A stretch of 64,000 nucleotides of DNA from Pseudomonas spelaei (lineage in GTDB: Bacteria; Pseudomonadota; Gammaproteobacteria; Pseudomonadales; Pseudomonadaceae): assembly GCF_009724245.1 (NCBI RefSeq), contig NZ_WNNK01000001.1:372001-436000 (forward strand). Direction: 5' to 3'. Position numbers and translations under genes: made by a program. This document shows, piece after piece, positions 7,943 to 17,295 of this stretch. A model generated the notes under the pieces. It saw only the letters and a list, made by a program, of their open reading frames with translations. It was not told the origin of the DNA and ran no database searches. Within the stretch, counting starts at the first letter, position 1. Each line of letters begins with the position of its first letter.

Positions 7943-9145
7943 ATGGCAACGCTTGAACTTCGCAACGTAAACAAGACCTATGGCGCCGGCCTGCCGGACA
8001 CCTTGAAGAACATCGAACTGTCGATCAAGGAAGGTGAGTTTCTGATTCTTGTCGGACCTTCGGGTTGCGGCAAGTCGACGCTGATGAACTGCATCGCCGG
8101 CCTTGAGAACATCACCGGCGGCGCGATCATGATTGGCGACCAGGACGTCAGCGGCATGAGCCCCAAGGATCGCGACATCGCCATGGTGTTCCAGTCCTAC
8201 GCGCTGTACCCGACCATGAGTGTGCGCGAGAACATCGAATTCGGCCTGAAGATCCGCAAGATGCCGCAGGCGGCCATCGACGAAGAAGTGGCGCGGGTGG
8301 CCAAGCTGCTGCAAATCGAGCACTTGCTCAATCGCAAACCGGGCCAGCTCTCCGGCGGCCAGCAACAGCGCGTGGCCATGGGCCGTGCGTTGGCCCGCCG
8401 GCCGAAGATCTACCTGTTCGACGAACCGCTGTCCAACCTCGACGCCAAGCTGCGGGTCGAGATGCGCACCGAAATGAAACTGATGCACCAGCGTCTGAAA
8501 ACCACCACCGTCTACGTCACCCACGATCAGATCGAAGCGATGACCCTGGGCGACAAAGTGGCGGTGATGAAGGACGGCATCATCCAGCAGTTCGGCACGC
8601 CGAAAGAGATCTACAACGACCCGGCCAACCTGTTTGTGGCGAGCTTTATCGGCTCACCGCCGATGAACTTCATTCCATTGCGCCTTCAGCGCAAGGATGG
8701 CCGCCTGGTGGCGCTGCTGGACAGTGGCCAGGCGCGCTGTGAACTGCCGCTGAGCATGAGTGATGCAGGCCTTGAAGACCGCGAAGTGATTCTGGGCCTG
8801 CGCCCGGAACAGATCGTGCTGGCCCCAGCCGAGGCCGCAGGCGCACCGACCCTTCGTGCCGAGGTGCAAGTCACCGAGCCGACCGGGCCGGACACGCTGG
8901 TATTCGTGCAAATCAATGACAGCAAGGTCTGCTGCCGCCTGGCGCCTGATGTGGCGCCGCAGGTAGGCGAGACCCTGACCCTGCAGTTCGACCCATCCAA
9001 GGTGTTGCTGTTCGACGCCAAAACCGGTGAGCGCCTGGGGACTTGTGGGAGCGGGCTTGCCCGCGATGCAGGCGACTCGGTCCGCCTGCCAGAACGCAGT
9101 GATGCTATCGCGGGCAAGCCCGCTCCCACATTCAAGGCAAGTTAA
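7943..9145 (+). CDS. gltK: Sugar ABC transporter ATP-binding protein (UgpC/MalK type)
   Basis: A 400-aa cytoplasmic ATPase. Walker A is GPSGCGKST (about residues 37-45), the Q-loop is VFQSYALYP, the signature is LSGGQQQR (about 135-142), Walker B is [12 protein letters not shown] and the switch His is in THDQIEAM. A regulatory TOBE domain fills residues 240-365. The tail after about residue 367 ([19 protein letters not shown] and on) is not family sequence: it is translated from a REPIN at 9045-9130, so the natural C-terminus was replaced or extended by a repeat. The gene also carries the names gtsD, ugpC and msmX in related annotations. Confidence 0.9.
   Translation: MATLELRNVNKTYGAGLPDTLKNIELSIKEGEFLILVGPSGCGKSTLMNCIAGLENITGGAIMIGDQDVSGMSPKDRDIAMVFQSYALYPTMSVRENIEFGLKIRKMPQAAIDEEVARVAKLLQIEHLLNRKPGQLSGGQQQRVAMGRALARRPKIYLFDEPLSNLDAKLRVEMRTEMKLMHQRLKTTTVYVTHDQIEAMTLGDKVAVMKDGIIQQFGTPKEIYNDPANLFVASFIGSPPMNFIPLRLQRKDGRLVALLDSGQARCELPLSMSDAGLEDREVILGLRPEQIVLAPAEAAGAPTLRAEVQVTEPTGPDTLVFVQINDSKVCCRLAPDVAPQVGETLTLQFDPSKVLLFDAKTGERLGTCGSGLARDAGDSVRLPERSDAIAGKPAPTFKAS
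9045..9130. repeat. REPIN inside the 3' end of gltK
   Basis: TGTGGGAGCGGGCTTGCCCG and its inverted partner flank a short spacer. The whole element lies in frame in the last 33 codons of the ATPase gene and encodes its C-terminal tail. Confidence 0.9.
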
Positions 9146-9193
9146 GTCGTTGTTTCAGATAAAAATGTAACCTGCGTTAGATAAAAACAGTTT

Positions 9194-9201
9194 AATAACA
9201 A
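9194..9201 (+). promoter_or_regulatory. Crc/Hfq-type CA motif before oprB
   Basis: AATAACAA matches AANAANAA and is 20 nt before the oprB ATG. A weak relative of the manI/gltB operator left half (AATGTAACC) is also present at 9164-9172. Confidence 0.4.
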
Positions 9202-9220
9202 TAAAGACGAGGATGTAGGG

Positions 9221-10570
9221 ATGAAAATGAAACACACCAACACCCGGCTGCTCTGCCAAGTGTCAGCAGTTGCAGCACTGCTCATGTCCGCCAATGCGAT
9301 GGCGGACGACGCGTTCAGCGCCAATTCCAAGTGGATGACGGGCGACTGGGGTGGCGAGCGGACCAAGTTGATCGAGCAGGGTATCGACATCAAGGCCGAC
9401 TACGTCGGTGAAATGGGCGCCAACCTCCATGGCGGCTATAACGACGACAAGACCGGACGCTACAGTGACCAGTTTGGCCTCGGCGTGGCACTGGACCTGC
9501 AAAAGCTCTGGGGCTGGGATAACACCCAGGCCAAGATCCAGTTGACCAATCGTAATGGCCAAAACATCTCCAATGACCGTGTGGGTGATCCGCGTGCCGG
9601 CACCTTGAGTTCCTCACAGGAAGTCTATGGTCGTGGCCACATGGTGCGTCTGACCCAGTTGTGGATCCAGCATCAGTTCCTCGACGGCAAACTGGACGTG
9701 AAGGCCGGTTACTTCGGTGAAGGCGAAGACTTCAACACCTTCCCCTGCGAATTCCAGAACCTGGCGTTCTGCGGCTCCCAAGTGGGTAACTGGGCGACCA
9801 ACATCTGGTACAACTGGCCAGTCATGCAGGCGGCGTTGCGCGTGAAGTACAACATCACGCCTGAGTTCTATGCGCAGATCGGCGCGTACAACCAGAACCC
9901 ATCGCAGACCGAACATGGTAATGGTTTCAAACTCAGCGGCAGCGGTACCAAAGGCACCGTCATCCCAGTTGAATTGGTCTGGTCGCCAAAGGTTAACAAC
10001 CTGCCGGGCGAATACCGTGTGGGTTACTACAAAAGCACCGCGCCTGCTTCTGACGTCCGTGAGGACGTCAACGGCAACGATGCTGCGACCACGGGCGATG
10101 CCTATCGTACTCACAGCAGCAAGCACGGTTACTGGTTCGTTGCCCAGCAACAACTCACCAGCCATAACGGTGACGCTTCCCGCGGTCTGAACATCGCGGC
10201 CAACGCGACCTTCCACGACAAGGACACCAACATCGTCGACAACTACCAGTCGTTGATGTTTGTGTACAAGGGGCCATTCGATGCGCGTCCAAAAGATGAC
10301 GTCGGTATCGGCTTCGCCCGTATCCATGTCAACGATGACGTGAAGAAAAACGCCGAGCTGATCAACGCTGACAATGGCATTAGCGATTACAACAATCCGT
10401 TGTACGCGCCACTGCGCTCCACTGAATACAACTACGAAATCAACTACGGTTTCCACGTTACCAACTGGTTGACCGTGCGTCCTAACCTGCAATACATCAC
10501 TCACCCAGGTGGCGTAGATCAAGTCGACAACGCTTTGGTTGCCGGCCTGAAAATTCAGTCGGTGTTCTAA
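9221..10570 (+). CDS. oprB: Carbohydrate-selective outer-membrane porin OprB
   Basis: A 449-aa porin. It has a signal peptide (residues 1-28, ending SANAMA-DD) and then a mature beta-barrel starting FSANSKWMTGDWGGERTKL, the typical OprB entry with GDWGG. Alternating Tyr/Trp-rich strands continue to a terminal Phe (KIQSVF), the barrel-assembly signal. OprB lets glucose and related sugars cross the outer membrane and hands them to the GltB binding protein encoded upstream. It is 75 bp after the ATPase gene with its own A/T-rich leader, and ends with an intrinsic terminator. Confidence 0.93.
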   Translation: MKMKHTNTRLLCQVSAVAALLMSANAMADDAFSANSKWMTGDWGGERTKLIEQGIDIKADYVGEMGANLHGGYNDDKTGRYSDQFGLGVALDLQKLWGWDNTQAKIQLTNRNGQNISNDRVGDPRAGTLSSSQEVYGRGHMVRLTQLWIQHQFLDGKLDVKAGYFGEGEDFNTFPCEFQNLAFCGSQVGNWATNIWYNWPVMQAALRVKYNITPEFYAQIGAYNQNPSQTEHGNGFKLSGSGTKGTVIPVELVWSPKVNNLPGEYRVGYYKSTAPASDVREDVNGNDAATTGDAYRTHSSKHGYWFVAQQQLTSHNGDASRGLNIAANATFHDKDTNIVDNYQSLMFVYKGPFDARPKDDVGIGFARIHVNDDVKKNAELINADNGISDYNNPLYAPLRSTEYNYEINYGFHVTNWLTVRPNLQYITHPGGVDQVDNALVAGLKIQSVF

Positions 10571-10607
10571 CGTTGTTGCGATAAGCTCCTCTCTCTGTGC
10601 GCATTTT

Positions 10608-10637
10608 GCGGATGGCCTTGGCTATCCGCTTTTTTTG
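10608..10637 (+). terminator. Intrinsic terminator after oprB
   Basis: The stem GCGGATGGC / GCTATCCGC (one mismatch) with loop CTTG is followed by eight T residues. Confidence 0.85.
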
Positions 10638-10671
10638 GGGCGCATTGTGATGAATCTCAGGACCGTGGCAC

Positions 10672-11517
10672 ATGCATGAGCATCCGCTACAACGCTTTTT
10701 CAAATCCCTGCGCCCACGTCCCGTGTTCGCCTGGGAGCGTTTCCAGATGCGCGAGGTGCTGGTGATTGATCACCCGCTATGCCAAGCGGTGTTCAGTCGT
10801 CAGGGCGCGCAATTGCTGCACTTTCAGCCCAAGGGCCAAAAACCCTGGTTGTGGTGCGCGGCCAAGTGGCCACAAGTCGGCGCGATCCGTGGCGGTGTGC
10901 CGGTGTGTTGGCCGTGGTATGGCCGTCATCCCAGCGAAAACGCCTGGCCATCCCATGGTTGGGCGCGGTTGATCGACTGGAAGCTGCTGGACAGCAGCAG
11001 TGACGACGACGGTGTGCGCCTGCATTGGCGGTTGCAGTTGTGCGATTGGCAAGTGGACCTGCATGCACACTTGGGCGAGAGCCTTGAACTGCGCTTGAGC
11101 ACGGAGCATCAGGACGAGTTGCCCTGCCAACTGAGTCACGCTTTGCACGCCTATTGGCGGATTGGCAATGTCGGTGAGGTAGCGCTGTCTGGGCTCGATG
11201 GGGCGCAAGGTTATGACCAGCTCAATCGCCAGGCTTGCCAGCAGGAAGGTGAGTTACGGGTTGATGGCGGCTGTCAGCGAGTGTTCCAGCATGAGGGTGA
11301 GTTGCACCTCAAGGATCACGCCTGGCAGCGTGAGTTGTGCATCGATACCGGAGAGAGCGCTGACACGGTGGTGTGGCATCCGGGCAGCCGGCCATTGCTG
11401 GGGGTGAGCTTCAATGAGGCGGCGGGGTTTGTCTGTGTTGAATCGGCGATGGCGGGCGCCAGCCTGGCGCCGGGGGAGAGGGCGCATTTGAGTCTTCAAG
11501 CCAGGGCGGGGGTTTGA
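10672..11517 (+). CDS. D-hexose-6-phosphate mutarotase (YeaD family)
   Basis: A 281-aa aldose-1-epimerase-like protein. Typical segments are FSRQGAQLLHFQPKG, GGVPVCWPWYGRHP (residues about 75-88) and the catalytic-His segment SHALHAYWRIG (about 157-167), with the Glu in GVSFNEAAGF near the end. It interconverts alpha and beta anomers of glucose-6-phosphate, the substrate of Zwf. Its location between oprB and hexR-zwf fits glucose catabolism. It lies beyond the oprB terminator, so it probably has its own promoter. Confidence 0.88.
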   Translation: MHEHPLQRFFKSLRPRPVFAWERFQMREVLVIDHPLCQAVFSRQGAQLLHFQPKGQKPWLWCAAKWPQVGAIRGGVPVCWPWYGRHPSENAWPSHGWARLIDWKLLDSSSDDDGVRLHWRLQLCDWQVDLHAHLGESLELRLSTEHQDELPCQLSHALHAYWRIGNVGEVALSGLDGAQGYDQLNRQACQQEGELRVDGGCQRVFQHEGELHLKDHAWQRELCIDTGESADTVVWHPGSRPLLGVSFNEAAGFVCVESAMAGASLAPGERAHLSLQARAGV

Positions 11518-11548
11518 TCCTGAAGTGAGCTGTGTTGCTGATGCCGCC

Positions 11549-11616
11549 ATCGCGGGCAAGCCCGACTCCCGCACTTGGAATGCATTCCCCTGTGGGAGTC
11601 GGGCTTGCCCGCGATG
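11549..11616. repeat. REP pair between mutarotase and hexR
   Basis: Two REP units face each other: GCGGGCAAGCCCGACTCCC and then GGGAGTCGGGCTTGCCCGC. It lies between convergent genes and may act as a bidirectional transcription end. Confidence 0.8.
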
Positions 11617-11647
11617 AGGCCGGTACAGCCAATAAAGGGTTCAGGCC

Positions 11648-12517
11648 TTAGTTGAACTCATCCCCCACCGGATACCGACTGTCATTCAAGCTCTCTTTGA
11701 TCTTGCGCAAATGCGGCTGGAAATCCACCCCGCGACGCAAGGTCATGCCTGTCGCCAGCACATCCAGCACCGTCAGCTGAATGATCCGTGAAGTCATCGG
11801 CATGTAGATATCCGTGTCTTCCGGCAGTGGAATGTTCAGGCTCACCGTACTGGCCTTGGCCAATGGCGAGTTCTCGGCGGTCACGCCTAATACCGAAGCG
11901 CCGTTTTCCCTGGCAATACGGGCCACTTCCACCAGCTCGCGGGTACGCCCGGTGTAGGAAATGATCACGAACAGCTCACCCGTGTGGGCCACCGACGCGA
12001 TCATCCGTTGCATCAGCACATCGGCATGGGCCGTCACTGCCAGGTTGAAGCGGAAAAACTTGTGCAGGGCATCCATGGCCACCGGCGCTGAAGCACCGAG
12101 ACCGAAAAAGTGAATCTGCCGGGCCTGGATCAACAGGTCCACGGCTTTGCTGATCAGGTTCGGGTCCAGGGCCTGGCAGGCGGCGTCCAGTGACGCGATG
12201 GCGCTGCCGAAAATCTTCTGGGTGTAGGCCTCGGGGTTATCATCGGCTTCCACAGCGCGGCTGACGTAAGCCGCGCCGCTGGCCAGGCTTTGCGCCAGCT
12301 GCAATTTGAGTTCAGGGTAACCACTGACGCCGAACGAGCGGCAGAAGCGGTTGACCGTCGGTTCGCTCACCGAAGCGGCTTGGGCGAGGGCGGCGATAGA
12401 GAAGCGGGTCGCCTGCTGCGGGTTGAGCAGGATGACCTCGGCGACTTTTCGCTCAGCCTTGTTCAGTTCTTCGAGGCGTTTCTGGATCTGTTCCAGAAGA
12501 TTTCGCACGCGGTCCAT
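11648..12517 (-). CDS. hexR: HexR, RpiR-family repressor of hexose catabolism
   Basis: A 289-aa MurR/RpiR regulator. The N-terminal helix-turn-helix (about residues 35-70, [20 protein letters not shown]) is followed by a SIS sugar-phosphate domain (about 125-260, with [20 protein letters not shown] and [17 protein letters not shown]). In Pseudomonas HexR represses zwf-pgl-eda, edd-glk and gap-1, and is released by 2-keto-3-deoxy-6-phosphogluconate. It is divergent from zwf across 209 bp, which contains a palindrome of HexR type. Confidence 0.93.
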   Translation of the reverse strand: MDRVRNLLEQIQKRLEELNKAERKVAEVILLNPQQATRFSIAALAQAASVSEPTVNRFCRSFGVSGYPELKLQLAQSLASGAAYVSRAVEADDNPEAYTQKIFGSAIASLDAACQALDPNLISKAVDLLIQARQIHFFGLGASAPVAMDALHKFFRFNLAVTAHADVLMQRMIASVAHTGELFVIISYTGRTRELVEVARIARENGASVLGVTAENSPLAKASTVSLNIPLPEDTDIYMPMTSRIIQLTVLDVLATGMTLRRGVDFQPHLRKIKESLNDSRYPVGDEFN

Positions 12518-12641
12518 TCATGTTTCCTTAGGGCGACGATGCAAATAAGGGTCGTCAACCAATCGACGAGTGGCCCTTTGCGGTGGCCTATCCTACTGAG
12601 GGTAGTTCAACACCACCACTCGGAATGCGTATTTCGGGAAA

Positions 12642-12662
12642 ATGTTGTGGTTATTACTACAT
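12642..12662. promoter_or_regulatory. Candidate HexR operator upstream of zwf
   Basis: A 21-bp imperfect palindrome whose outer arms are ATGT and ACAT, with GTGGTTATTACTAC between them. It lies 64 bp before zwf in the hexR-zwf intergenic region. HexR sites in proteobacteria have TGTAnT-type half-sites. The assignment rests on position and symmetry. Confidence 0.55.
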
Positions 12663-12713
12663 TTTTCCTTGAGTGATGCCTTGAAAAAAGGTATTTGTAG
12701 CTTAACTTGATAA

Positions 12714-12721
12714 AAGAACAA
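12714..12721 (+). promoter_or_regulatory. Crc/Hfq-type CA motif before zwf
   Basis: AAGAACAA lies 5 nt upstream of the zwf ATG where a Shine-Dalgarno would be expected; no clear SD is visible, so Hfq/Crc binding would directly block initiation. Confidence 0.35.
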
Positions 12722-12726
12722 ACATC

Positions 12727-14193
12727 ATGCCTTTGATAACCGTAGAACCCTGCACCTTTGCCCTGTTTGGCGCCTTGGGTGATCTGGCGCTGCGCAAGTT
12801 ATTTCCTGCCCTCTATCACCTCGATGGCGCCGGGCTCTTGCACGACGACACGCGCCTCCTGGCCCTGGCCCGTGAAGCCGGTTCCGAGCAGCAGCACCTG
12901 GCCCACATCGAGAAAGAATTACGCAAATACGTTGGCAAGGAGCTGGATGAAGCCGTTGCCCAACGCTTCCTGGCGCGCCTGAGCTACCTGCACGTCGACT
13001 TCCTGAAGGCTGAAGACTACGTTGCCCTGGCCGAAAAGGCCGGTACTGGCCAGCGTCTGATCGCCTATTTCGCCACCCCGGCGGCAGTGTACGGCGCGAT
13101 TTGCGAGAACCTGTCCAAGGTCGGCCTGGCGGAAAACACCCGGGTTGTCCTGGAAAAGCCCATCGGTTCGGACCTGGAATCTTCGCGCAAGGTCAACGAC
13201 GCCGTGGCGCAGTTTTTTCCGGAAAACCGCATCTACCGTATCGACCATTACCTGGGCAAAGAGACCGTTCAGAACCTCATTGCCTTGCGCTTTGCCAACA
13301 GCCTGTTCGAAACCCAGTGGAACCAGAACTATATCTCCCACGTGGAAATCACCGTGGCCGAGAAGGTCGGTATCGAAGGCCGCTGGGGTTATTTCGACAA
13401 GGCCGGCCAACTGCGGGACATGATCCAGAATCACCTGCTGCAACTGCTTTGCCTGATCGCCATGGACCCCCCGGCCGACCTGTCCGCCGACAGCATCCGT
13501 GACGAGAAGGTCAAGGTACTCAAGGCCCTGGCGCCCATCAGCCCGGAAGGTCTGACCACTCAAGTCGTGCGCGGTCAGTACATTGCCGGCTACAGCGCCG
13601 GCAAGCCAGTGCCGGGCTACTTGGAGGAAGAGAATTCCAACACCCAGAGCGACACTGAAACCTTCGTTGCTCTGCGGGCCGATATTCGTAACTGGCGTTG
13701 GGCCGGCGTGCCGTTCTACCTGCGCACCGGCAAGCGCATGCCGGACAAGCTGTCGCAGATCGTCATTCACTTCAAGGAGCCGTCTCACTACATCTTTGCC
13801 CCCGAGCAGCGTTTGCAGATCAGCAACAAACTGATCATTCGCCTGCAGCCGGATGAAGGTATTTCCTTGCGCGTGATGACTAAGGAGCAGGGCCTGGACA
13901 AGGGCATGCAACTGCGCAGTGGGCCACTGCAACTGAATTTTTCCGACACCTATCGCAGCGCACGAATTCCCGATGCCTACGAGCGGTTGTTGCTGGAAGT
14001 GATGCGCGGCAATCAGAACCTGTTTGTCCGTAAAGATGAAATCGAAGCCGCGTGGAAGTGGTGTGACCAGTTGATCGCCGGGTGGAAAAAATCCGGTGAT
14101 GCGCCCAAGCCGTATGCGGCGGGTTCCTGGGGGCCGATGAGCTCCATTGCACTGATCACGCGGGATGGGAGGTCATGGTATGGCGATATCTAA
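12727..14193 (+). CDS. zwf: Glucose-6-phosphate 1-dehydrogenase
   Basis: A 488-aa enzyme oxidising glucose-6-phosphate to 6-phosphogluconolactone. The dinucleotide-binding motif is [12 protein letters not shown] (about residues 14-25) and the substrate-binding signature RIDHYLGKE is at residues 171-179. Length is standard for Pseudomonas Zwf. It is the first gene of the HexR-controlled zwf-pgl-eda operon, and its 3' end overlaps pgl by 14 bp. Confidence 0.96.
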   Translation: MPLITVEPCTFALFGALGDLALRKLFPALYHLDGAGLLHDDTRLLALAREAGSEQQHLAHIEKELRKYVGKELDEAVAQRFLARLSYLHVDFLKAEDYVALAEKAGTGQRLIAYFATPAAVYGAICENLSKVGLAENTRVVLEKPIGSDLESSRKVNDAVAQFFPENRIYRIDHYLGKETVQNLIALRFANSLFETQWNQNYISHVEITVAEKVGIEGRWGYFDKAGQLRDMIQNHLLQLLCLIAMDPPADLSADSIRDEKVKVLKALAPISPEGLTTQVVRGQYIAGYSAGKPVPGYLEEENSNTQSDTETFVALRADIRNWRWAGVPFYLRTGKRMPDKLSQIVIHFKEPSHYIFAPEQRLQISNKLIIRLQPDEGISLRVMTKEQGLDKGMQLRSGPLQLNFSDTYRSARIPDAYERLLLEVMRGNQNLFVRKDEIEAAWKWCDQLIAGWKKSGDAPKPYAAGSWGPMSSIALITRDGRSWYGDI

Positions 14194-14893
14194 TTTGAAA
14201 CTGCCTCAGGGCGTCAGCGCTCATGAGTACCGCAACCCCGTGCTGTTGGCCGAAGGCCTGGCCAATGACGTGGCTGAACAATTGCGCGCGGCCATCAGTG
14301 CCCGTGGCGAAGCGGTGCTGGTGGTGTCCGGCGGTCGCAGTCCGGTGGCGTTTTTCCAGAACCTGGCCAAGCAAGGCCTGGACTGGTCCAAGGTGACCAT
14401 CACCCTGGCTGACGAGCGCTGGGTACCGGTGGAACACGCCGACAGCAATGCCGGCCTTCTGAAGAAATACCTGCTGCAAGGCCCTGCGGCCAAGGCGAAG
14501 TTTTTGAGCCTGTACCACGTTGCCGCCAACCTTGAAGACGCCGCCGAACTGGCCGATCGCCAGTTGGCAGAATTGCCGGCAATTGATGTGCTGGTGCTGG
14601 GAATGGGGGATGACGGTCATACCGCATCGCTGTTCCCCAACAGCCCGAACCTGCTGGATGCCTTGAAGCCGGACGGCAGCCGCCGTTGCTGGCCGATGTT
14701 GGCCCCGACCGTGCCCCGTCAGCGCCTGACCATGAGCCGCGCATTGCTGGCCACAGCCAACTACACCGTATTGTCGATCTCCGGCAGTTCGAAACTCACC
14801 ACCCTGAGCGAAGCGCTGGCCAGTGACGATGTCGCTGTCATGCCGGTTCGGGCGTTTTTGCAACCTACTTTAGAGATTTACTGGTGCCCATGA
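14180..14893 (+). CDS. pgl: 6-phosphogluconolactonase
   Basis: A 237-aa lactonase that hydrolyses 6-phosphogluconolactone. Motifs are [35 protein letters not shown] and [16 protein letters not shown] (about 145-160). The start at 14180 is chosen because GGGAGG lies 7 nt upstream and [11 protein letters not shown] is the usual Pseudomonas N-terminus; an in-frame upstream ATG at 14165 has no such site. It overlaps both zwf and the leader of eda. Confidence 0.94.
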   Translation: MAISNLKLPQGVSAHEYRNPVLLAEGLANDVAEQLRAAISARGEAVLVVSGGRSPVAFFQNLAKQGLDWSKVTITLADERWVPVEHADSNAGLLKKYLLQGPAAKAKFLSLYHVAANLEDAAELADRQLAELPAIDVLVLGMGDDGHTASLFPNSPNLLDALKPDGSRRCWPMLAPTVPRQRLTMSRALLATANYTVLSISGSSKLTTLSEALASDDVAVMPVRAFLQPTLEIYWCP

Positions 14894-14910
14894 GCCAAGG
14901 ATCAGCCGCG

Positions 14911-15576
14911 ATGAAAAGCCCTCAACCTACCGTATCCATGGCGGACAAAGTTGCCTTGATCGACAGCCTCTGCGCCAAGGCGCGGATCCTGCCGGTGATC
15001 ACCATTGCCCGCGAACAGGACATTCTGCCGTTGGCCGATGCCCTGGCGGCCGGTGGTTTGACCGCGCTGGAAGTGACCCTGCGCTCGCAGTTCGGCCTCA
15101 AGGCCATTCAGGTGTTGCGTGAGCAGCGTCCGGAGCTGTGCACCGGTGCTGGCACTGTGTTGGATCGCACCATGCTCGAAGCGGCGGAAGTCGCAGGCTC
15201 GCAATTTATTGTCACTCCGGGCATTACCCGTGACCTGCTGGAAGCCTCGGTGCACAGCCCGATCCCACTGCTTCCAGGTATCAGCAATGCGTCGGGCATC
15301 ATGGAAGGCTATGGCCTGGGTTATCGCCGCTTCAAGCTCTTCCCGGCGGAAGTCAGTGGCGGCGTCGCCGCAATCAAGGCCCTGGGCGGCCCGTTCGGCG
15401 AAGTGAAATTCTGCCCGACTGGCGGTGTTGGCCCGGCCAATATCAAGAGCTACATGGCGTTGAAGAATGTGATGTGTGTGGGCGGGAGCTGGATGCTTGA
15501 TCCGGAGTGGGTCAAGAACGGCGACTGGGCACGTATTCAGGAAACTACCGCTGAGGCGCTGGCGCTGCTGGACTGA
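14911..15576 (+). CDS. eda: KDPG/KHG aldolase
   Basis: A 221-aa class I aldolase that splits 2-keto-3-deoxy-6-phosphogluconate into pyruvate and glyceraldehyde-3-phosphate. The general base Glu is in ALEVTLRS (Glu54) and the Schiff-base Lys is in RRFKLFPAE (Lys142), with TPGITRD between them. The start 14911 has AAGGA 9 nt upstream; earlier in-frame starts at 14884 (GTG) and 14890 lie in the end of pgl and are less likely. It is the last gene of the zwf operon, followed by an intrinsic terminator. Confidence 0.94.
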   Translation: MKSPQPTVSMADKVALIDSLCAKARILPVITIAREQDILPLADALAAGGLTALEVTLRSQFGLKAIQVLREQRPELCTGAGTVLDRTMLEAAEVAGSQFIVTPGITRDLLEASVHSPIPLLPGISNASGIMEGYGLGYRRFKLFPAEVSGGVAAIKALGGPFGEVKFCPTGGVGPANIKSYMALKNVMCVGGSWMLDPEWVKNGDWARIQETTAEALALLD

Positions 15577-15619
15577 TTGGATTTACCGAATCGTTGTTGC
15601 TGTGTTCTACGGCATTTTT

Positions 15620-15651
15620 GCGGTGCACTTGGTCGGTGCGCCGCTTTTTTT
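15620..15651 (+). terminator. Intrinsic terminator after eda
   Basis: The stem GCGGTGCAC / GTGCGCCGC (one mismatch) with a 7-nt loop is followed by seven T residues, 43 bp after the eda stop. Confidence 0.85.
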
Positions 15652-15664
15652 ATGCAAAATTCGG

Positions 15665-16843
15665 TCAAAAGGTGGCCAATTCGGTAATGGCTTTGATCAG
15701 AACATGGATGTCCGCCGCTGACGTCAGAAACCCGGGCGTTACCCGAATGCAACTGCCAAACGCGGCCCCGCTGCGGGTCGTGGTAAACAGGTTGTACTCC
15801 TTGAGCAATCGATCTGCCATCACCTGCTGATCCACCTGCCCGGTGAATTTGAACGACGTAATCGCGCAATACAAGCGAGGATCATCCGGCGTCAGCACCT
15901 CAATCCCCGGTAACTGCCGCACCTCACGCACCCACAAATCCCGCAGGTAGTTAAGCCGGGCGCCTTTGGCCTCGGATCCACCCAACAACCGGTGTTCCTC
16001 GAACACCAGCGGCAACGTCATCAGCGCTGGAAAATTCGGCGTGCTATAGGGCGTGCGAGCGCGTACATCGGTAGCCGGGTAGTGGAATTCGCCCATGTCC
16101 GGATCAATATCCGCCAGCCGTTGCGGGTCGATATAGATAAAGCCCAGGGTCAACGGGGCGCCAATCCACTTGTGCAGATTGAAACCGGCAAAGGCGATAC
16201 CCAACTGCGCCAGGTTGAATTCGATCTGGCCCAGGGCGTGGGCGCCATCGAGGATTACATCAACCCCGTGTTCCCGTGCGGCATTCGCAATGGCCTCCAC
16301 TGGCATCACCAGCCCGGTGCGGTGGGTGACGTAAGTCAGCGCCAGCAGTTTGAGGCGCGGGTAACTCATGAAAGCATTGCGGTAGGTCTGCACCAGGCTG
16401 TCGAAGCTGGCCGGGTGTTCGTGAGCAATTTCGATCACCTCCACCCCACGGTGGCGCGCCAGCCAGCGCATGGCGCCTTTGACGGTGTCGTACTCCAGGT
16501 CGCTGATCAGCACCTGGTCGCCCGGTTGCAAGCGGTTGTAGTTGCGGATCAGTGATTGCAGCGCGTCGGAAGCGCAGCGGGTGAGGGCGATAGCTTCGGG
16601 ATCGGCGTCCAACAAATGCGCCAGTTGGTTACGGATCTCGACATTTTCACCCTGCTCGTAACACTGGCGCACATGGATCGAATTGCTGCGATTGATGAAG
16701 GCAACATTGTCCTGGTACTGCTTAAGTACTGCGCGGCTCATACGCCCGAAGTACCCGTTTTCCAGATTGATCGGGCCGGGCTCCAGGTCGTAGCGCTGGG
16801 CGATGGCCTGCCAGTGAAGTTCGTCTTGTGCGTTCCGTTGCAT
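15665..16843 (-). CDS. Class V PLP-dependent aminotransferase-fold enzyme
   Basis: A 392-aa fold-type I PLP enzyme related to isopenicillin-N epimerase and cysteine desulfurases. The cofactor Asp is in VDVILDGAHALG (Asp199) and the Schiff-base Lys in GFNLHKWIGAP (Lys225). TRCASDALQSL is the phosphate-binding region. The substrate cannot be deduced; isopenicillin-N-epimerase-like is a structural label only. It lies 13 bp after the DUF3820 gene on the same strand, so the two are probably cotranscribed. Its 3' end faces the eda terminator. Confidence 0.8.
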   Translation of the reverse strand: MQRNAQDELHWQAIAQRYDLEPGPINLENGYFGRMSRAVLKQYQDNVAFINRSNSIHVRQCYEQGENVEIRNQLAHLLDADPEAIALTRCASDALQSLIRNYNRLQPGDQVLISDLEYDTVKGAMRWLARHRGVEVIEIAHEHPASFDSLVQTYRNAFMSYPRLKLLALTYVTHRTGLVMPVEAIANAAREHGVDVILDGAHALGQIEFNLAQLGIAFAGFNLHKWIGAPLTLGFIYIDPQRLADIDPDMGEFHYPATDVRARTPYSTPNFPALMTLPLVFEEHRLLGGSEAKGARLNYLRDLWVREVRQLPGIEVLTPDDPRLYCAITSFKFTGQVDQQVMADRLLKEYNLFTTTRSGAAFGSCIRVTPGFLTSAADIHVLIKAITELATF

Positions 16844-16856
16844 GGTCGGGCTCTAG

Positions 16857-17093
16857 TCAGTGACGAGGGGCGGGCTTGCCGTGTTTGGCACGTAGTGGTT
16901 CCAACAGTTCGCAGAGGCCGTTGTGGTCGATTTCCTGCATCAACGCCAGAAGGCCGCCCAGTTCTCCATGAGGAAAACCTTCACGGGCGAACCAGTTCAG
17001 GTAGGGGCCGGGCAGGTCGGCGATGATCCGTCCCTTGTACTTGCCGAAGGGCATTTCGCGGGTGATCAGCAGTTCAAGTTTTTCAGGATTCAT
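16857..17093 (-). CDS. DUF3820 small protein
   Basis: A 78-aa protein with the DUF3820 signature MPFGKYKGRIIADLPGPYLNW and a downstream ELGGLLALMQEI. Family members have been annotated as putative quorum-sensing-regulated virulence factors, but the molecular role is not established; the N-terminal MPFGKYKG resembles the exonuclease-associated part of related proteins. It is the promoter-proximal gene of a two-gene unit with the PLP enzyme. Confidence 0.75.
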   Translation of the reverse strand: MNPEKLELLITREMPFGKYKGRIIADLPGPYLNWFAREGFPHGELGGLLALMQEIDHNGLCELLEPLRAKHGKPAPRH

Positions 17094-17254
17094 TGGGCTT
17101 CAGGCGTTTGGGTCGATGGCTTGGAAAATACAGGCATTTTGCATGCAGGCCAAATGACAGATCATGCAAATAAAGCGGATATTGAACGTCAGTCCCACGG
17201 TGTACAACGCAATCATGATCAGGTGGAAGCCCTGCCTGGCCTATCGCGGAATAG

Positions 17255-17282
17255 AAAAAGCCCCGTCGATGCGGGGCTTTTT
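17255..17282 (-). terminator. Terminator after the MaoC hydratase gene
   Basis: AAAAAGCCCCG and CGGGGCTTTTT form a symmetric intrinsic terminator 14 bp beyond the stop of the leftward hydratase gene. It could also act on the other strand. Confidence 0.85.
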
Positions 17283-17295
17283 CATGGGGGCTGTT

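Noticed and set aside
9164..9180. Third copy of the manI/gltB palindrome before oprB
   Set aside because: Only the left half (AATGTAACC) is recognisable and the right half is not a proper inverse, so I keep it as a weak note.
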